Part shown: positions 37,411-48,490 of the stretch, in pieces
Layout of the letters: every line of letters begins with the position of its first letter
How positions within the stretch are numbered: the first letter of the stretch is position 1
NCBI GenBank assembly: GCA_004335835.1
Contig: RWJK01001783.1
Coordinates: 12,537 to 61,316 of the forward strand
Origin: Scenedesmus sp. ARA3
Taxonomy: Eukaryota > Chlorophyta > Chlorophyceae > Sphaeropleales > Scenedesmaceae
Length of the DNA stretch: 48,780 nucleotides
Direction: 5' to 3'
Position numbers and translations under genes: made by a program
Notes under the pieces: generated by a model
The model's database searches: none
Told to the model about the DNA's origin: nothing
The model's input: only the letters and a program-made list of their open reading frames with translations

Positions 37411-37617
37411 ATGGACGCAGCACCACCAGCACAGCAGCAGGGCTTCTTTGCCAAGGCTTCCACCTCGTTCAGGGGCATGTTTAAGGGTGCTCCTAAGCAG
37501 AAGAAACCGGCTCCTTCCAGCTTCGTTGAGCTGCAGGACTTCAAGACGCACAGGAAGAGCGATTCCAACATCAGCACAAGCACAGACTCCAGCAGTTCCG
37601 AGCTGGAGAGCTTGTGA
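37411..37617 (+). CDS. Small basic Ser-rich protein, 68 aa, unknown
   Basis: Not recognised. The ATG at 37411 follows an acceptor-like CTTGCAG by 10 nt, so a 5'-UTR intron is likely. The product starts MDAAPPAQQQGFFAKASTSF, has a basic centre (KGAPKQKKP), and ends in a Ser/Thr-rich acidic tail (STSTDSSSSELESL). The stop overlaps a donor-like CTT|GTGAGG, so this may be only the first coding exon of a longer gene, although no further exon was found. Composition differs from the repeat-derived shadow ORFs around it. Confidence 0.5.
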   Translation: MDAAPPAQQQGFFAKASTSFRGMFKGAPKQKKPAPSSFVELQDFKTHRKSDSNISTSTDSSSSELESL

Positions 37618-37619
37618 GG

Positions 37620-39911
37620 TGATTGCTGCACGTAGGCGGTCAACGGAGCAGCAAAGCATTTTTTTGGACGTGCATGGGGCTTGTGACGGGGCAGCTTGTG
37701 GGCGTACCGCTAGCAACAACAGCCAGCTGCACTTGTCAGGACATTTGCAGCCAGCAGTCTTGGAAGTGCCTGCTGGAGGTCAGTCGTTGCAGCGGGCAGC
37801 GGCTGCGCGAGCAACAGCATGACAACATAAACAGGTTTGGCTTCTTGTTTGGATGGCGCCGCATGGTGGACGCTCATTTGCTAGACAAGTCCTGCTAGTG
37901 CAGCTGAAATGTCATCGCTGCCAGCTGGGCTGACATTTTTGTGTGCAGCAACCACCACCATTTCTTGTGTTTTGGTTTGCCTGGTTCACCAGCAACAACA
38001 TGACATGGTGGGCTTCGGGCTGGCAACTTGGCCGGATAGGCCACAGTAGCGCAGCAGATGCAGCATGTCTGCAGTGGTTGTGATGTGCGGCTGATAGTCG
38101 GAGGTTGAGTGTGGTGCTCAGCAAGTGTGCACATGCTTGCCGTGTCTGCACTCTTGCGGCAGCCTGGCACATGCTGACCAAGCAACTGGTGTGTTGGGTT
38201 CTAGTCTGGGGTCATCTGAGGTCATCTGAATGGCAATTGGTGGTGCTTGGATTCATGCATCAGTGCACTGTGCTGCGTGCGACGCACATGCAGTGTTGGC
38301 AGCAATTGAAGCTGTTGGTGCAACTGCTGCATGAGCTGCAGGTATGCGCATGGCATGACTGCAGTGGGGAATTTTGTTACGGGGTGACGCAGGTTGTTTG
38401 ACCCTTAATGCTGCCGTGGTGTCGGATGCGCTTCTTGCGCTACTGTATTATGGCTGGCAGCAGATTCGTGTATTGAAGAAGCTTTGCAATGTTTCTGCTT
38501 GGAGGACATGCTGGTGCTGAGAGGGCAACTGATGTTGGCGTGGGCAGCATGTCAAAAGCTGCGATGTGTCAGCTTATGATCACATGTGCTGCCTTTGCTT
38601 GTCTATTGTCTGACCTCAGAGCTGTTGCACTAGCATGCACTTGTATTTCACCTGACCCATGCAGCGTTTGACTAGGACGGACCTTGGCAACCATGTGATG
38701 TATGCATACTGTGTCAGCTGGCGCCAATGCTGCCGAGCAGTGTGTTTGCTGCTGCCATCAGCCGTGAGCCCTCTCAAACAGGGCAGGGGTGGTGCTTGCA
38801 CAGCAGCTGTCTCACGACATATTTGTGGCCATGTGTTTTGTGTATGTGGCCACAGACTGCCATGTGGCCATGTGTTTTGTGTATGGTACTGTCTACTGAT
38901 GCAAGGGTAGAATTGATGTTTCTGTCATCTGGTATGGTCACAATTGTGTAGGTGATGCCATCTTGTGCTGGATGCTGCACACCGTCTGCCACCTGCAAAG
39001 AATCATCATGCTTAGGCAGATTTGCACACCTTTTGAGCACTGCATGTGTGCCAAGAATGGCCACATGGCAGTCTGTGTAGCCATGTTTGTAATTTGCTTC
39101 AGAGTCATTGTGAGCACGCCAACGCGTGCACAGTGCTGGTGGCGGTTCAGCATTTGTGCAGGCGTTGCTGACGTCAATTGGTCGTGTTTGTTTTAGCAGC
39201 TTTGGAGCGTGCATGCTGTTCCATTTCTTGGCTGTCAAGTGGATGTGGCGTGCTTGGTTTTGCCGTAGTCACAACCGCCAATGCGGCTGTGCAAATGGGT
39301 ACTGTTATAGAGCACGTGTGCACATGGTTGCTCAAGCACCCCAGCTTTTCTGCAGGGCCGTGCTGCCAGCATAGCAGTGTTCTGGGCTGCTCGTAGGTTG
39401 ACAGTCGCTGAGCGGTACCCAGTGACTTGGACTAATGGCACCTGACCAGCTAATTAGCAGTGTAAACAAAGGCAGAAGCTAAGTTTGCCAGGCATTCCTT
39501 GTGAGTTCGGTTGTATGATGACCTGCAATTCATTATACTGATGCGCCAGGCCCCTGGACTCAGCCCAGCAAGTTGCCCAGCGGGCTGTGTGCCTTCTGAT
39601 GTTTGTCCAGTGTTCAGAGATGTTCATGAAAACCAAACACAATTTGAATAATGCAGAAAAACTTTTTTTCCCAAGGCGAACCCACGCACAGCTCTCCTCA
39701 ACGGAGCATTGGCAGATGTTGGCCTTTGCGTGTAAAGCCCTAGCTGCTGGCAACCGCTTGCAGGAGTTTGCCACGCTGCCAATGCACCTGCTTGCATTCT
39801 CTGATACCTGACAACAGCTCCAGCTCAGCAAGCTGTGACATCAGGCCTCGTCTCGTTTCGTGCGTCTGATCTGTTGTGATCGCGGCACCAGCACCCCCGG
39901 GGCCCTTCAGT
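37620..39911. other. Gene-poor stretch with low-copy tandem repeats
   Basis: 2.3 kb with no exon I can support. Around 38822-38886 a unit containing GGCCATGTGTTTTGTGTATG occurs twice with a partial inverted core (TGGCCA). CATCTGA-containing units repeat at 38213-38229. An ORF at 39587-39811 (plus) ends in a plausible helix but has no family match. Confidence 0.4.
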
Positions 39912-42900
39912 ATGCAAACTCAAATGCATAAAAATGCTTTAGGAAGCTGTCGAGCTCCCTCACAGCGTGGCACTGCAGTAGCATTCACGAGCAGCAACAG
40001 CAGCAGAATGAGGCTCCACGCGCACAGGCATCATTCTGTGCGTGCGCGGGCTGAGGCAGCTGGCACGCACTCCATCATAACTGGCGACATTGGAGGCACC
40101 AACGCTCGCTTGGGGCTGTGGAAGTGCTTGGATGCAGGGCCTGGCAAAGCTGCACAGCACACAGGTGTGCCTGGCAGTTGGCTGACACATCCTATCATCG
40201 TTGCGCACCAAGGGCATGTAACAAGCTCACCTGCCCTGATGCATTTGTCCTTTAATTATGCTTTTGCCTACACAATGCTCTTGAGGCATTGTGCCTCTTG
40301 TACACCAGTCGCTGGAATGCAGCATCAGAGCCATGCCAGTGCTGTTGCGCTGTAGCTGGGTCCAGCTAAACGCTCATGCACACAATGTGTATTTTAGCCC
40401 AGACAGACTCAGCTCCGCACTATTTACTGTTTCAAAGTGTTCCAGGCACATCAGCTGCTTGCACAAGGTGTCCTGCAAGCACCCATACTGCCCTGCTCGA
40501 CGCTGTGACGTGGCACGGTTTCCCGCACCTCTCTCGGCTGCTCTCGGCTGCTATGCAACTGCCTGGTTTGAACCCTCACATGTACCTGACTCGCCTACTG
40601 CTGCTGACGTTGTGGCTGTCTGCAAACTGCAGAGGTGTACAGTGAGACCTATCCCACCACCGCCTTCAACACATTCGAGGACTGCCTGCAGGTGACTAGC
40701 AGTCTATTTTCATTTGGCTTGCAGCTTGCACACAATATGTGCGCCTGCTGCTATGCTGATTTTGCTTTGCAAGACATTTGCTTGCAGTGGCGCATCAGCA
40801 CAGCAGCAGTCACACAAGGGCGGGTTCTTCTTGTGCATTGCTGGCCTGTGCGCACGTGACAGCCTCCTGATGCTGAAATCGCTGGCAGCAGCTGCATGTG
40901 ACTGGGTTTGGTGTGCATTGGTTCTTGTTTGCTTCAGCGCACACATGGCGCGTGCTATGTTTGCAATATCTTCTGTGGCGACAGTCGGCCGCTCTTGCTG
41001 ACACTGTGCTGTAGTACTGATGGATCGATGTGTATCATCAATCCGCCCAACCCCCCATGGCTACCCCGCATGGCTACCCACAAAAGGCAATTCCACTGAT
41101 GACTGATGAACAGAACTCACATGAGTGATTGCGATCACCTTCATGAGCAGAGTTTGGCTCGCTGAGCAGGTGCCTTGGGCAGCTTTCGGCCCGGCAATGC
41201 ATTGTTATGTCGGATGCCATCCTGTTGATTGCCGCTCCTGCAGGCCTTCCTAGATGAGTCTGAGGTGCGCAGCAGCGCAGCAGCGGTGCGCGCCGCCGCG
41301 CTGGCAGTTGCAGGCGCCGTGGAGAACAACCGCTGCCCCATGACCAACACCAACTGGGTCATTGATGGCAAGCAGCTGCAGCAGCAGTTCAAGTTCCGGG
41401 TGGCTGTGCTGAACGACTTTGAGGCGGTTGGGTACGGCATCCCTGCGCTTGCGGCGAGTGACCTGGTGGCGCTGAATGACGTGCCAATGGTGGCAGAGGC
41501 GCCCAAAGTTGTGATGGGTGAGTGATCGGCCCGTGCAGCTGCTTGGTGGCAGTTGTGTAAAGCAGCATTGGCTGGCGTGAAGAAGTGCTTGGCAACGAAT
41601 GTGTGGCTGAGTGAGCAGCTACTGTGTAATTGTAACCAGCAAAGCAGGTGTGGCGGCAAGTGCAACATGTGCTGTTTGTAACCTGCATCTGGTGGCGCTG
41701 AATGATGTGCCAATGGTGGCAGAGGCACCCAAAGTTGTGATGGGTGGGTGGCTGGCACAGCGGCTTGGTGGTGCAACAGTGCTGTGCTGGGTGCTGCGCC
41801 TGCCTGCGTTTGTAGAGTGCACGAGTGTGAGCTAGCAGGGGGTTACCTGATGGCGATGCATGACGTGCTTATGGTGGAAGAGATGCCAAAAGTTGTCAAA
41901 TGGTTCGCAGCGCTGGATGAGCAACGCGCCACCACTGGTCGCGAGCTCATCCTGTCTCCGCTGATGCTGATGCTGATGTTGCCGCCTTGCTGCTGCTGCT
42001 GCTGCTTGCGCTGCTGCTGCTGCTGCTGCAGGTCCTGGCACCGGCCTGGGAGCAGCGCAGCTGTTCTGGGACAGTGGCTACCAGGGCTACAAGGTGGGGG
42101 GACACAGCATTGCGGGGATGGCTGCTGTCTACAGTACAGACCTGACACTTGTTAGTCACAACAGGGGTGTCGGTGCAGTGCTTGGCTGCCGTATTTGAGC
42201 AATGGGTGTTGCACCCTGCCATCAGTTGCATGCACTACGCGCTATTCCCGTGCATCAATGACCCTGCCGGCACCTGACTTGTAACTGAACTCCAGTCTGC
42301 TGTCTTCTCTCTGCTCTTTGCTCGGCACACACGCTTGACACCAATGCAACCCAACTCCGCTCTTCAATGCAGGTGGTGCCGGGCGAGGGCGCGCACGCCA
42401 CGTTTGCGCCGCGCGGCTGGCGGCAGATGGCGCTGACGGCGTATGTCACTGCGCGGCTGGGGCACTGCGAAATTGAGGAGGTGGCCTGTGGCAGGGGGCT
42501 GGAGCTCATCTACGAGTTCCTGCTCAGCGACCCCACCTTCAGGTGTGTGCGGCTGTTGTTTTGAATTTGAATCTGTGATCGATGCAAGGAAAATTTACTG
42601 GGCATGAGGTAGGCGAACTCCTGCTCAGCAACCCCGTTTTCAGGTGACGCGGCGACAGGTGTTTGATTCCGTACACAGCCAGGTGCTTGGCCGCCATGCC
42701 TCAAACCCTAGCACCAACCCATGTTTCTGTGCGGCTGCTGCTGCTGCTGCTGCCGCCTGCAGGCGCCCCGACAACAAGCCCACCGGCAACACGCGCAAGC
42801 TGGCGCCTGAGATTACCGCAGAGGCGCTGGAGGGAGACGCACTGGCCACACAGGTGAGAGGTGGAGCCTTATGAACATGCAGGCACGGCTGCGGAGTCTC

Positions 42901-44379
42901 AGCCCAGAACACGGCAGCGCCATCACGCGAATTGGAGCGTTGGGGCGGGGCTGCAGCACAGATAGCAGCCGCCTCGGTCAACCTTTGGCAGTTAATGCAG
43001 CTGGTTGCGTTTCTGGTCTGGACTGCGGGGCTGGCTGGCTGGCTGGCTGTGCTCGTGCTGTGTGCTAATTGCATGCTTGCTGGCCACGTGCTGCAAAGTG
43101 CCTGCAGCAGCCATGCGGTGCAGCAGGTTGTTAGACAATGTTGGCTTGCCCTGGTGCAGGCTGTGGACATCTCCCTGCCTATCATCGGCGCTGAGGCTGG
43201 GGCATGGCGCTGCGCTGCCATACGCGCAGCAGCCGTATGGTACAGCCACTCAGGGACACTACACTTCTGTACATTGCTGCCGTGTGCTGCTGCAGGCTGT
43301 GGACATCTTCCTTGCTATCATCAACACTGCTCTGCAAAGTGCAGCGGCCCTATGGTCTAATGGTGTGTTCAAAAGCTAATGCTGCTTTGTCTTTGCCACA
43401 GGCTGTGGACATCTTCCTTGCTATCATTGGCGCTGAGGCAGGGGCTATGGCGCTGCGCTGCCTGGCGCGCGGCGGGGTGTTCATTGCTGGAGGCATCGTG
43501 CCCCGGCTGATGGAGCGTGTCAAGACAGGTGCGGGTTTAGGGTTGTCACGGCTGCTGGTTGAGGGGTTTAGCGGTGTGCCGGGCGCGTGGCGGGGTGTTG
43601 ATCGCTGGAGGCATCGCGCCCCGGCTGATGGAGCGTGTTAAGACAGGTGCGGGGTCATGGAATTTCACAGCTGCTAGGGTTGAGGGGTTTAAAATTGTGC
43701 CTGGCGCGTGGCGGGGTGGTTATTGCTGGGGGCATCGTGCTCCGGCTGATGGAGCGGGTCAAGACAGGTGCGGTAGAGTGGGAATAGTGGTTTGCGGGTG
43801 TGAATATGAATGAGTGTTTGGGGATGGTGTGGGGTCTGGGATGTTGAATAGGCAAGGGCGCACTGTATGCTGGGGTTAGCGAGGGGTTGGGACAGCATGC
43901 TGGCAGTGCACACAGGTCTTGATGAAGGGCCGCGGGCAGCATGTGAGGCAGTCATGCATGTATGCAGCTCAGCACATCTGCAGCTAACGGACCAATCCTC
44001 ACACTTCAGCAGCAGCACCTGCCACGCCACCAACGCGGTGCTGCTGCACGACCATCAACCTGCAGATTGACCTCATCCTAGACACCAGAAACAACATAAC
44101 AGGCGTCTGATTCGCTTCACACCAACAGTATGCTGCTGTTCTTGCTGATGTACTGCCTTTCATCACGCCGCTGCAGGTGCGCTGCTGGACTCGTTCACAA
44201 ACAAGACAGCTCGCGACCGCTTCCAGTACCTGCTGCAGACGATGCCGCTGTACGTAGTCACCAACACAAAAGTGGGCATCATTGGCAGCAGGGAGTATGC
44301 CATGCGGCTGGTGCGGGAGCAGGAGCTGCTGCAGTCGTATGCGGAGTCGCCAGCAGGGCCATCAATGCAGTCAGAGTGA
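39912..44379 (+). CDS. Glucokinase, bacterial (Glk/COG0837) type, probably plastid-targeted, 412 aa
   Basis: Phosphorylates glucose with ATP to glucose 6-phosphate. Exons are 39912-40164, 40633-40691, 41244-41517, 42032-42093, 42373-42542, 42763-42853, 43402-43528 and 44177-44379. They total 413 codons in perfect phase. Residues 1 to about 50 are Ser/Arg/Ala/His-rich with few acidic residues, like a plastid transit peptide. Then come the phosphate-1 loop GDIGGTNARLGLW (58-70), ETYPTTAFNTFEDCL, and LNDFEAVGYGIPAL with Asp162 at the catalytic-Asp position of bacterial glucokinase. Next are PGTGLGAAQLF, VVPGEGAHATFAPR, CGRGLELIYEFL, and the C-terminal GGVFIAGGIVPR with VGIIGSREYAMRL. Exons 3, 5, 7 and 8 have adjacent echoes, so this gene has the densest set in the window. 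Confidence 0.93.
41689..41905 (+). repeat. Two echoes of glucokinase exon 3 end
   Basis: 41689-41746 matches 41462-41519 with two differences in 58 nt, both at third codon positions (GAC/GAT, GCG/GCA). The copy still encodes LVALNDVPMVAEAPKVVM and ends in a donor-like GTGGGT. It has no acceptor in front. Similarity continues into the intron (GCTTGGTGG after both). A third, older copy is at about 41845-41902. Confidence 0.95.
42611..42646 (+). repeat. Echo of glucokinase exon 5 end
   Basis: Repeats the FLLSDPTF-coding exon end (source about 42512-42550) with donor-like CAGGTGACG, about 70 bp into intron 5. Confidence 0.85.
43154..43330 (+). repeat. Two upstream echoes of glucokinase exon 7 start with acceptor
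   Basis: 43154-43219 and 43291-43326 repeat TGCAG|GCTGTGGACATCT, the acceptor and start of exon 7 (43402). The first extends through the GAEAG codons but has a 1-nt deletion that shifts the frame. The second diverges after ATCAT. Confidence 0.9.
43458..43790 (+). repeat. Three-unit tandem array covering glucokinase exon 7 end
   Basis: The source is about 43458-43575. Copies are at about 43576-43696 and 43697-43790, with a period of about 120 bp. Each contains the GGIVPRLMERVKT-coding end, the donor CAGGTGCGG, and a following intron piece with GAGGGGTTTA. The copies have an early indel that changes frame. Confidence 0.92.
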
Positions 44380-44421
44380 GTCGCTGCAGCGCTGGCGGCT
44401 TGAAGCTATGTGACTGGCCTT

Positions 44422-44660
44422 GGATGCGGCTGGTGCAGGAGCTGCTGCAGTCATATGCGGAGTCGCCAGCAGGGCCGTCAATGCAGTCGGAGTGAGTCGC
44501 TGCAGCACTGGCGGCTTAAACTAGTGTGAAACAAAAGGTCAATTGGCTTCAGGTGCCGCTGATGCGGAAGCAGGGGCCATAGCAGCAGTCCTTGATGCGG
44601 CGTCGCCAGCAGGGGCATCGCTGCAGTCGAGCGATACGCTGCAGCACTGGTTGCTAGCTG
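44422..44660 (+). repeat. Two echoes of glucokinase last exon end, 3' of the stop
   Basis: 44422-44519 repeats the last codons (RLV..ELLQSYAESPAGPSMQSE), the TGA and the following GTCGCTGCAGC...GGCGGCTT. A more decayed copy lies at about 44551-44660. They lie in the 3' flank, so echoes are not limited to introns. Confidence 0.92.
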
Positions 44661-46014
44661 AACAGCTTTGATGAAACTTCAGCTCTGCGCAGCTGTGATT
44701 GTGATCATCAGCTGATAAAGCAGGCAGCGATGGCTGGCAGGCAGCAGGCTTCAGCGGATGCTGTAGCATCAAGCTCGCTGCAGCAACATGCTGCTGTGTG
44801 TGTACAGTGGTTTGTGACATCAAAGTCGGCTGCAGCTGCAGCAGCTGCGGCAACATGACAGCTGCCGTGGATGCTGCAGTGAACAGTTGCTATGCAGCGT
44901 ATGCAAGGCATCGCAAACGGTTGATGTTGTCATTTACAGTTGCGGCCCTTCTTCAAGCAGCGTTGCAATGCAGCGGATTGTACAGCTGTGAGCGGTGCAG
45001 ACCTGTGCGTTATGCAGTGATATGCGTGCATGGGTGATAAGCGTGCATATGCTGCAGTGGCATGTGTGGTTTATGACGCATCTGCACATGCGCAGCGCGA
45101 ATACGTTAGGGGGGCTTGAACGAAGAGATATTGCACCCCAAACCCTGAAGCTCACAACCACGTGAAGGGCCTCCGTGACTATGGTTTTGTACCTGACGTT
45201 TACAGAGTAGAGCGATTGAATGCACAGAGTTTTTCTAAGATTCATGCTCGGATTGCATATGGAGGCATGCGTGACAGCTGGTAGTCCTGCACAGGAAATG
45301 TCATCTGGTTTGCTGTGCCACAGTGCAGTCGGTGCGTGGTGTGTTTGCTTGATATTACTGTGACATTGGTAACATGAACACAATAGTTTGCTGACAGTTG
45401 CAATTCTTTATGCTGCAATTGCCTGCAAACCTTTATACTGCACCCTGCCAAACGACTTGCAACAGGCAGTCGTCCCAGTGTGGGATCAGAGTCTGAAGTT
45501 GAAGCAGCCATGATGGCCTGGGGAGCCGTCTAGCTATGTGAGTATGCATGATGTTGCATTATGATTATGCTTGTAATGAATGCAATCATCAACTTTCTTT
45601 ATGTGGGCCTCTGGCACACCCCTACAAAGCCCTGTCAGTTCAAGCACGCACAACCTCACCCTGCAACTGTCGGAATCACGCTAATGCCAGATCGCACACA
45701 CCATAAAACAGCCGTATATTATTGCTGCTTAAGCTCTAGTTCTGCGAAAGGCTGCACGCTTCATCAAGGCACGATCTTCACAAGTAGTTGGTGACCTCTG
45801 ATGTCGCGCTCGTAGCAGTCGCAAGAACTTACAGCTATATTTCGTGCTTGTTTGAAGTAATTGGAGCATACCAACCTCCATACCATACTTCACGTGAACG
45901 CTTGTGAGACGACGCGGGAGCCCGCTCAGACTGCACAAGCCAGCAACAGCAGCGCTTCATCCAGCCGATAAACACGAATAATATAATTTCAACTACGATT
46001 TAGGGGCGGGCATC
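44661..46014. other. Intergenic, nothing recognised
   Basis: No supported exon. A short minus-strand ORF from 45511 and another from 45938 lack coding features. TGTAA at 45572-45576 is about 1.2 kb past the glucokinase stop. The region before 46015 should contain the acyltransferase promoter (AT-rich ATATAATTT near 45981). Confidence 0.4.
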
Positions 46015-46393
46015 ATGATCAGGTTTTCAACAGTCCTGCTGGGATCGCTGCTGCTGCTGCTTCTGCTGGCCCAAGGACCTCGCTCCCAAGGCCTCGCACA
46101 CGAGAGCAGCCGCATCACAGCACAGCAGAGGCATTTAACAGGAGTAGCTGAACCTGAGCTGCAATACACTCTCACAATGCCGGTGCCAACTAGCCTCACA
46201 TCTGGTGTCATAGCACACCTGACAATACCCAACTACCTGGGCAAGCAGCCTGGTGCACCCAGCCCCATCAAGCCACGGCAGCTGCCACGCCGTGGCAACT
46301 GTGACAACCCTAAGCCTACTTTTGTGCTTGTGCCTGGTGAGCAAGTGGCAGCAAGCAGCCACGGGATCTTTCAAGGTGTACAGTGCTTGGTGG

Positions 46394-46441
<48 letters not shown>

Positions 46442-48408
46442 GTTTGTCAGAGCACCAACTCAACTGCTCATCCTCTTTGGGATGGTCATTCAACCTGCAA
46501 AAGCTTCAGGACTCTTGTTGGTAATCAATGCGCCATGCCGTCAGCGGCGGCACCTCTCCACGGCTGACTATTCAGTTGCTGCTTCCTTCGCTGCAACTGC
46601 TGCCGCCAGGTGCAACCGGCTCTCAGCTTGATGGCACTCAGGAAGGATCTGCTGGCGGCTGTGCAGCCTTTTCTTCGCCCCGTGCAGTGTACCCGGACTT
46701 CTCCTGGGTGAAGAACCTGCAGTGCTTTACACACATGATGTCAGTTACATACGACAACAGCACTGGACGGTGAGAGGAGCTGTGTATGCCACTTGCTGTG
46801 TAACACAGACAAGGCAGCAACAGGACCTCAAGGCACAGCAGATATCTGCCTGACACGCTACAGAGATGTAATTGCTTCAGGTGCTTGCCGCCCATCAAAA
46901 TCTGTTGGCAGCATGCAGGCAGAGCAGTTGTGACTGGCGCGTCAGTGGTAGTAGTGCAACACAGCGCAGGCTAGCGCCAGTCAACCAGCAGCACCGATTC
47001 AATATCCACACGGGCAGATCCAGCCTACCAAGGTTGCCACAAACCTCCAGCCACACCCCTCAGATCTTCTGTATGTCTGTATGCCAATTTACTGCAGGTA
47101 CCTAAACAGCAGCGGCACGCACCTGTACCCTTCAGAGGGTGGTTGGCCAGATGGCACAGGCTCCTTCCTGCTGCAGTCGGCGTATGCAGGACTGTGGCAG
47201 CACCTGCGCAGCAACTACGGCTACACTGCTGGGGTGGACATGTTTGCTGCGCCTTATGACTGGAGGATGGATTACGATGGCCTAGAGCAGGTGCGTGGCA
47301 GTTTGAATTTTGTAGCATGTTTAGCTGTGCTTTGTGAGACGAGTGCAGCAGGTGGGGGCGTGGCTGCTGCTGTACATTGCAGGACGTTGTTCAGCAGGTG
47401 TGGCATGTTTTGCTGTGCTGAACGCCTGGAGGATGATCAAGATGGGCAGGAGCAGGTGGGGGGCATGGCGTCTGCTGCATAAAGCTGATGATGTAGTAAG
47501 TATACCGGTCAATGCAAGCCCCTGCTGACTTTCAGGTGGTTATGAGACGGCTCTGCTGTTGCTGGCAGGTGAGCAGCAGGAACAGCAAAAAGAGCTTGCA
47601 GCACCAGACTTACTTACCGATGACTCCAAGCAAAGCTGCATGCATGGCGCTGATAAAACAGCACATCCGCCTGTGTCTCCTGTCGTATGGCTGCAGACTG
47701 GGCAGTTTGACCAGATTGCTGCGCGCATCGCAGCAGCCGTCGAGCTCAACTGTGGGCAGAAGGCCGTGCTGCATGCTCACTCCATGGGCGGCAATGTGAT
47801 GCTGCACATGCTGCGGCTGCCACAGTTCAAGGAGTGGAGGTGCGTGCATGCATGCTTGCTGCCAGCAGTTGTGGCTGCTGCCAATTCCGCAACCAGCGAG
47901 TAAACCAGCTGTGTTGATGGGTGCAGCATACTAATATCACTGGATGATGTTATGATGTCTTGATGTTGCAATGGAGGCATCCCTCATTACATCATCCCAG
48001 GAGCCTCATTCTGCAAGGCCCTCTAAATTAGTTAAATTTTAGAGGCTAAAATTATGATGTGCATCCGCCCGTTGCACCTCCAGGCAAAAGAACATCAAGG
48101 CACTCATCCTTGCCAGCCCCTCCCTAGAAGGAGCAGCAGCTGAACCCTGGATGACAAAGATCACAGGGATAGTAAACCCCGTGCCGGCTTACACCGTAAA
48201 TATTCCGCAGCCTGCACTAGCCGCCATGCCTTCCCTGGCGCTGGATCAGGCCCTGTATCAGGCCTGGCAGGCAACGCCGTCATTTAACATGGTATTTCCA
48301 ATGGCAGGCGTGATGGACAAGGACCATGTGCTGGTGAGGACGCCCAGCAGGAGCTACACTGTGGGCCAGCAGCAGGAGCTGTTGAGAGACATGGGAGCCG
48401 ACATGATG
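46015..48408 (+). CDS. LCAT/PDAT-type acyltransferase (alpha/beta hydrolase), 5' part
   Basis: Lecithin:cholesterol acyltransferase family, moving acyl groups between phospholipid and an acceptor in the secretory pathway. Visible exons are 46015-46336, 46610-46769, 47098-47290, 47697-47839 and 48084-48408, in phase, giving 381 codons before the donor at 48409. The start MIRFSTVLLGSLLLLLLLAQ is a signal peptide. FVLVPG plus GATGSQLDG corresponds to the family's VPG..GS.L. The segment CFTHMMSVTYDNSTGRY matches the LCAT 'YD..T' region. FAAPYDWRMD is the conserved GAPYDWR motif, and AHSMGGN contains the nucleophile elbow (Ser254). The Asp and His of the triad should lie in exons beyond the window. 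Exons 3 and 5 have downstream echoes. Confidence 0.88.
46396..46440. repeat. (CAG)n microsatellite, acyltransferase intron 1
   Basis: About 15 CAG units on the sense strand, 60 bp after the donor of exon 1. Confidence 0.97.
47407..47466 (+). repeat. Echo of acyltransferase exon 3 end
   Basis: Aligns along 60 nt with 47240-47299, including CTGGAGGATG and GAGCAGGTG (exon end and donor), with many substitutions. It is an old copy, about 110 bp into the intron. Confidence 0.75.
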
Positions 48409-48460
48409 GTGAGCGGTGTCCGCATGTTGCTGTCAAAAGTGGTGATTTGTGTCTGCGAGT

Positions 48461-48490
48461 TGCTGACATGATGGTGATTGTGTGCCGCTG
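48461..48490 (+). repeat. Echo of acyltransferase exon 5 end
   Basis: Repeats GACATGATGGTGA of the exon 5 end and donor (source about 48398-48425), then GTGTGCCGC versus GTGTCCGC. It is short, about 60 bp downstream. Confidence 0.6.

Noticed and set aside
39454..39831. 125-codon minus-strand ORF upstream of glucokinase
   Set aside because: No family features, no supporting splice structure, and a competing plus-strand ORF in the same place is equally unconvincing.
43154..43790. CRISPR-like or satellite array
   Set aside because: Units are copies of glucokinase exon 7 borders with unequal spacing. There are no constant-length spacers, and the genome is eukaryotic.
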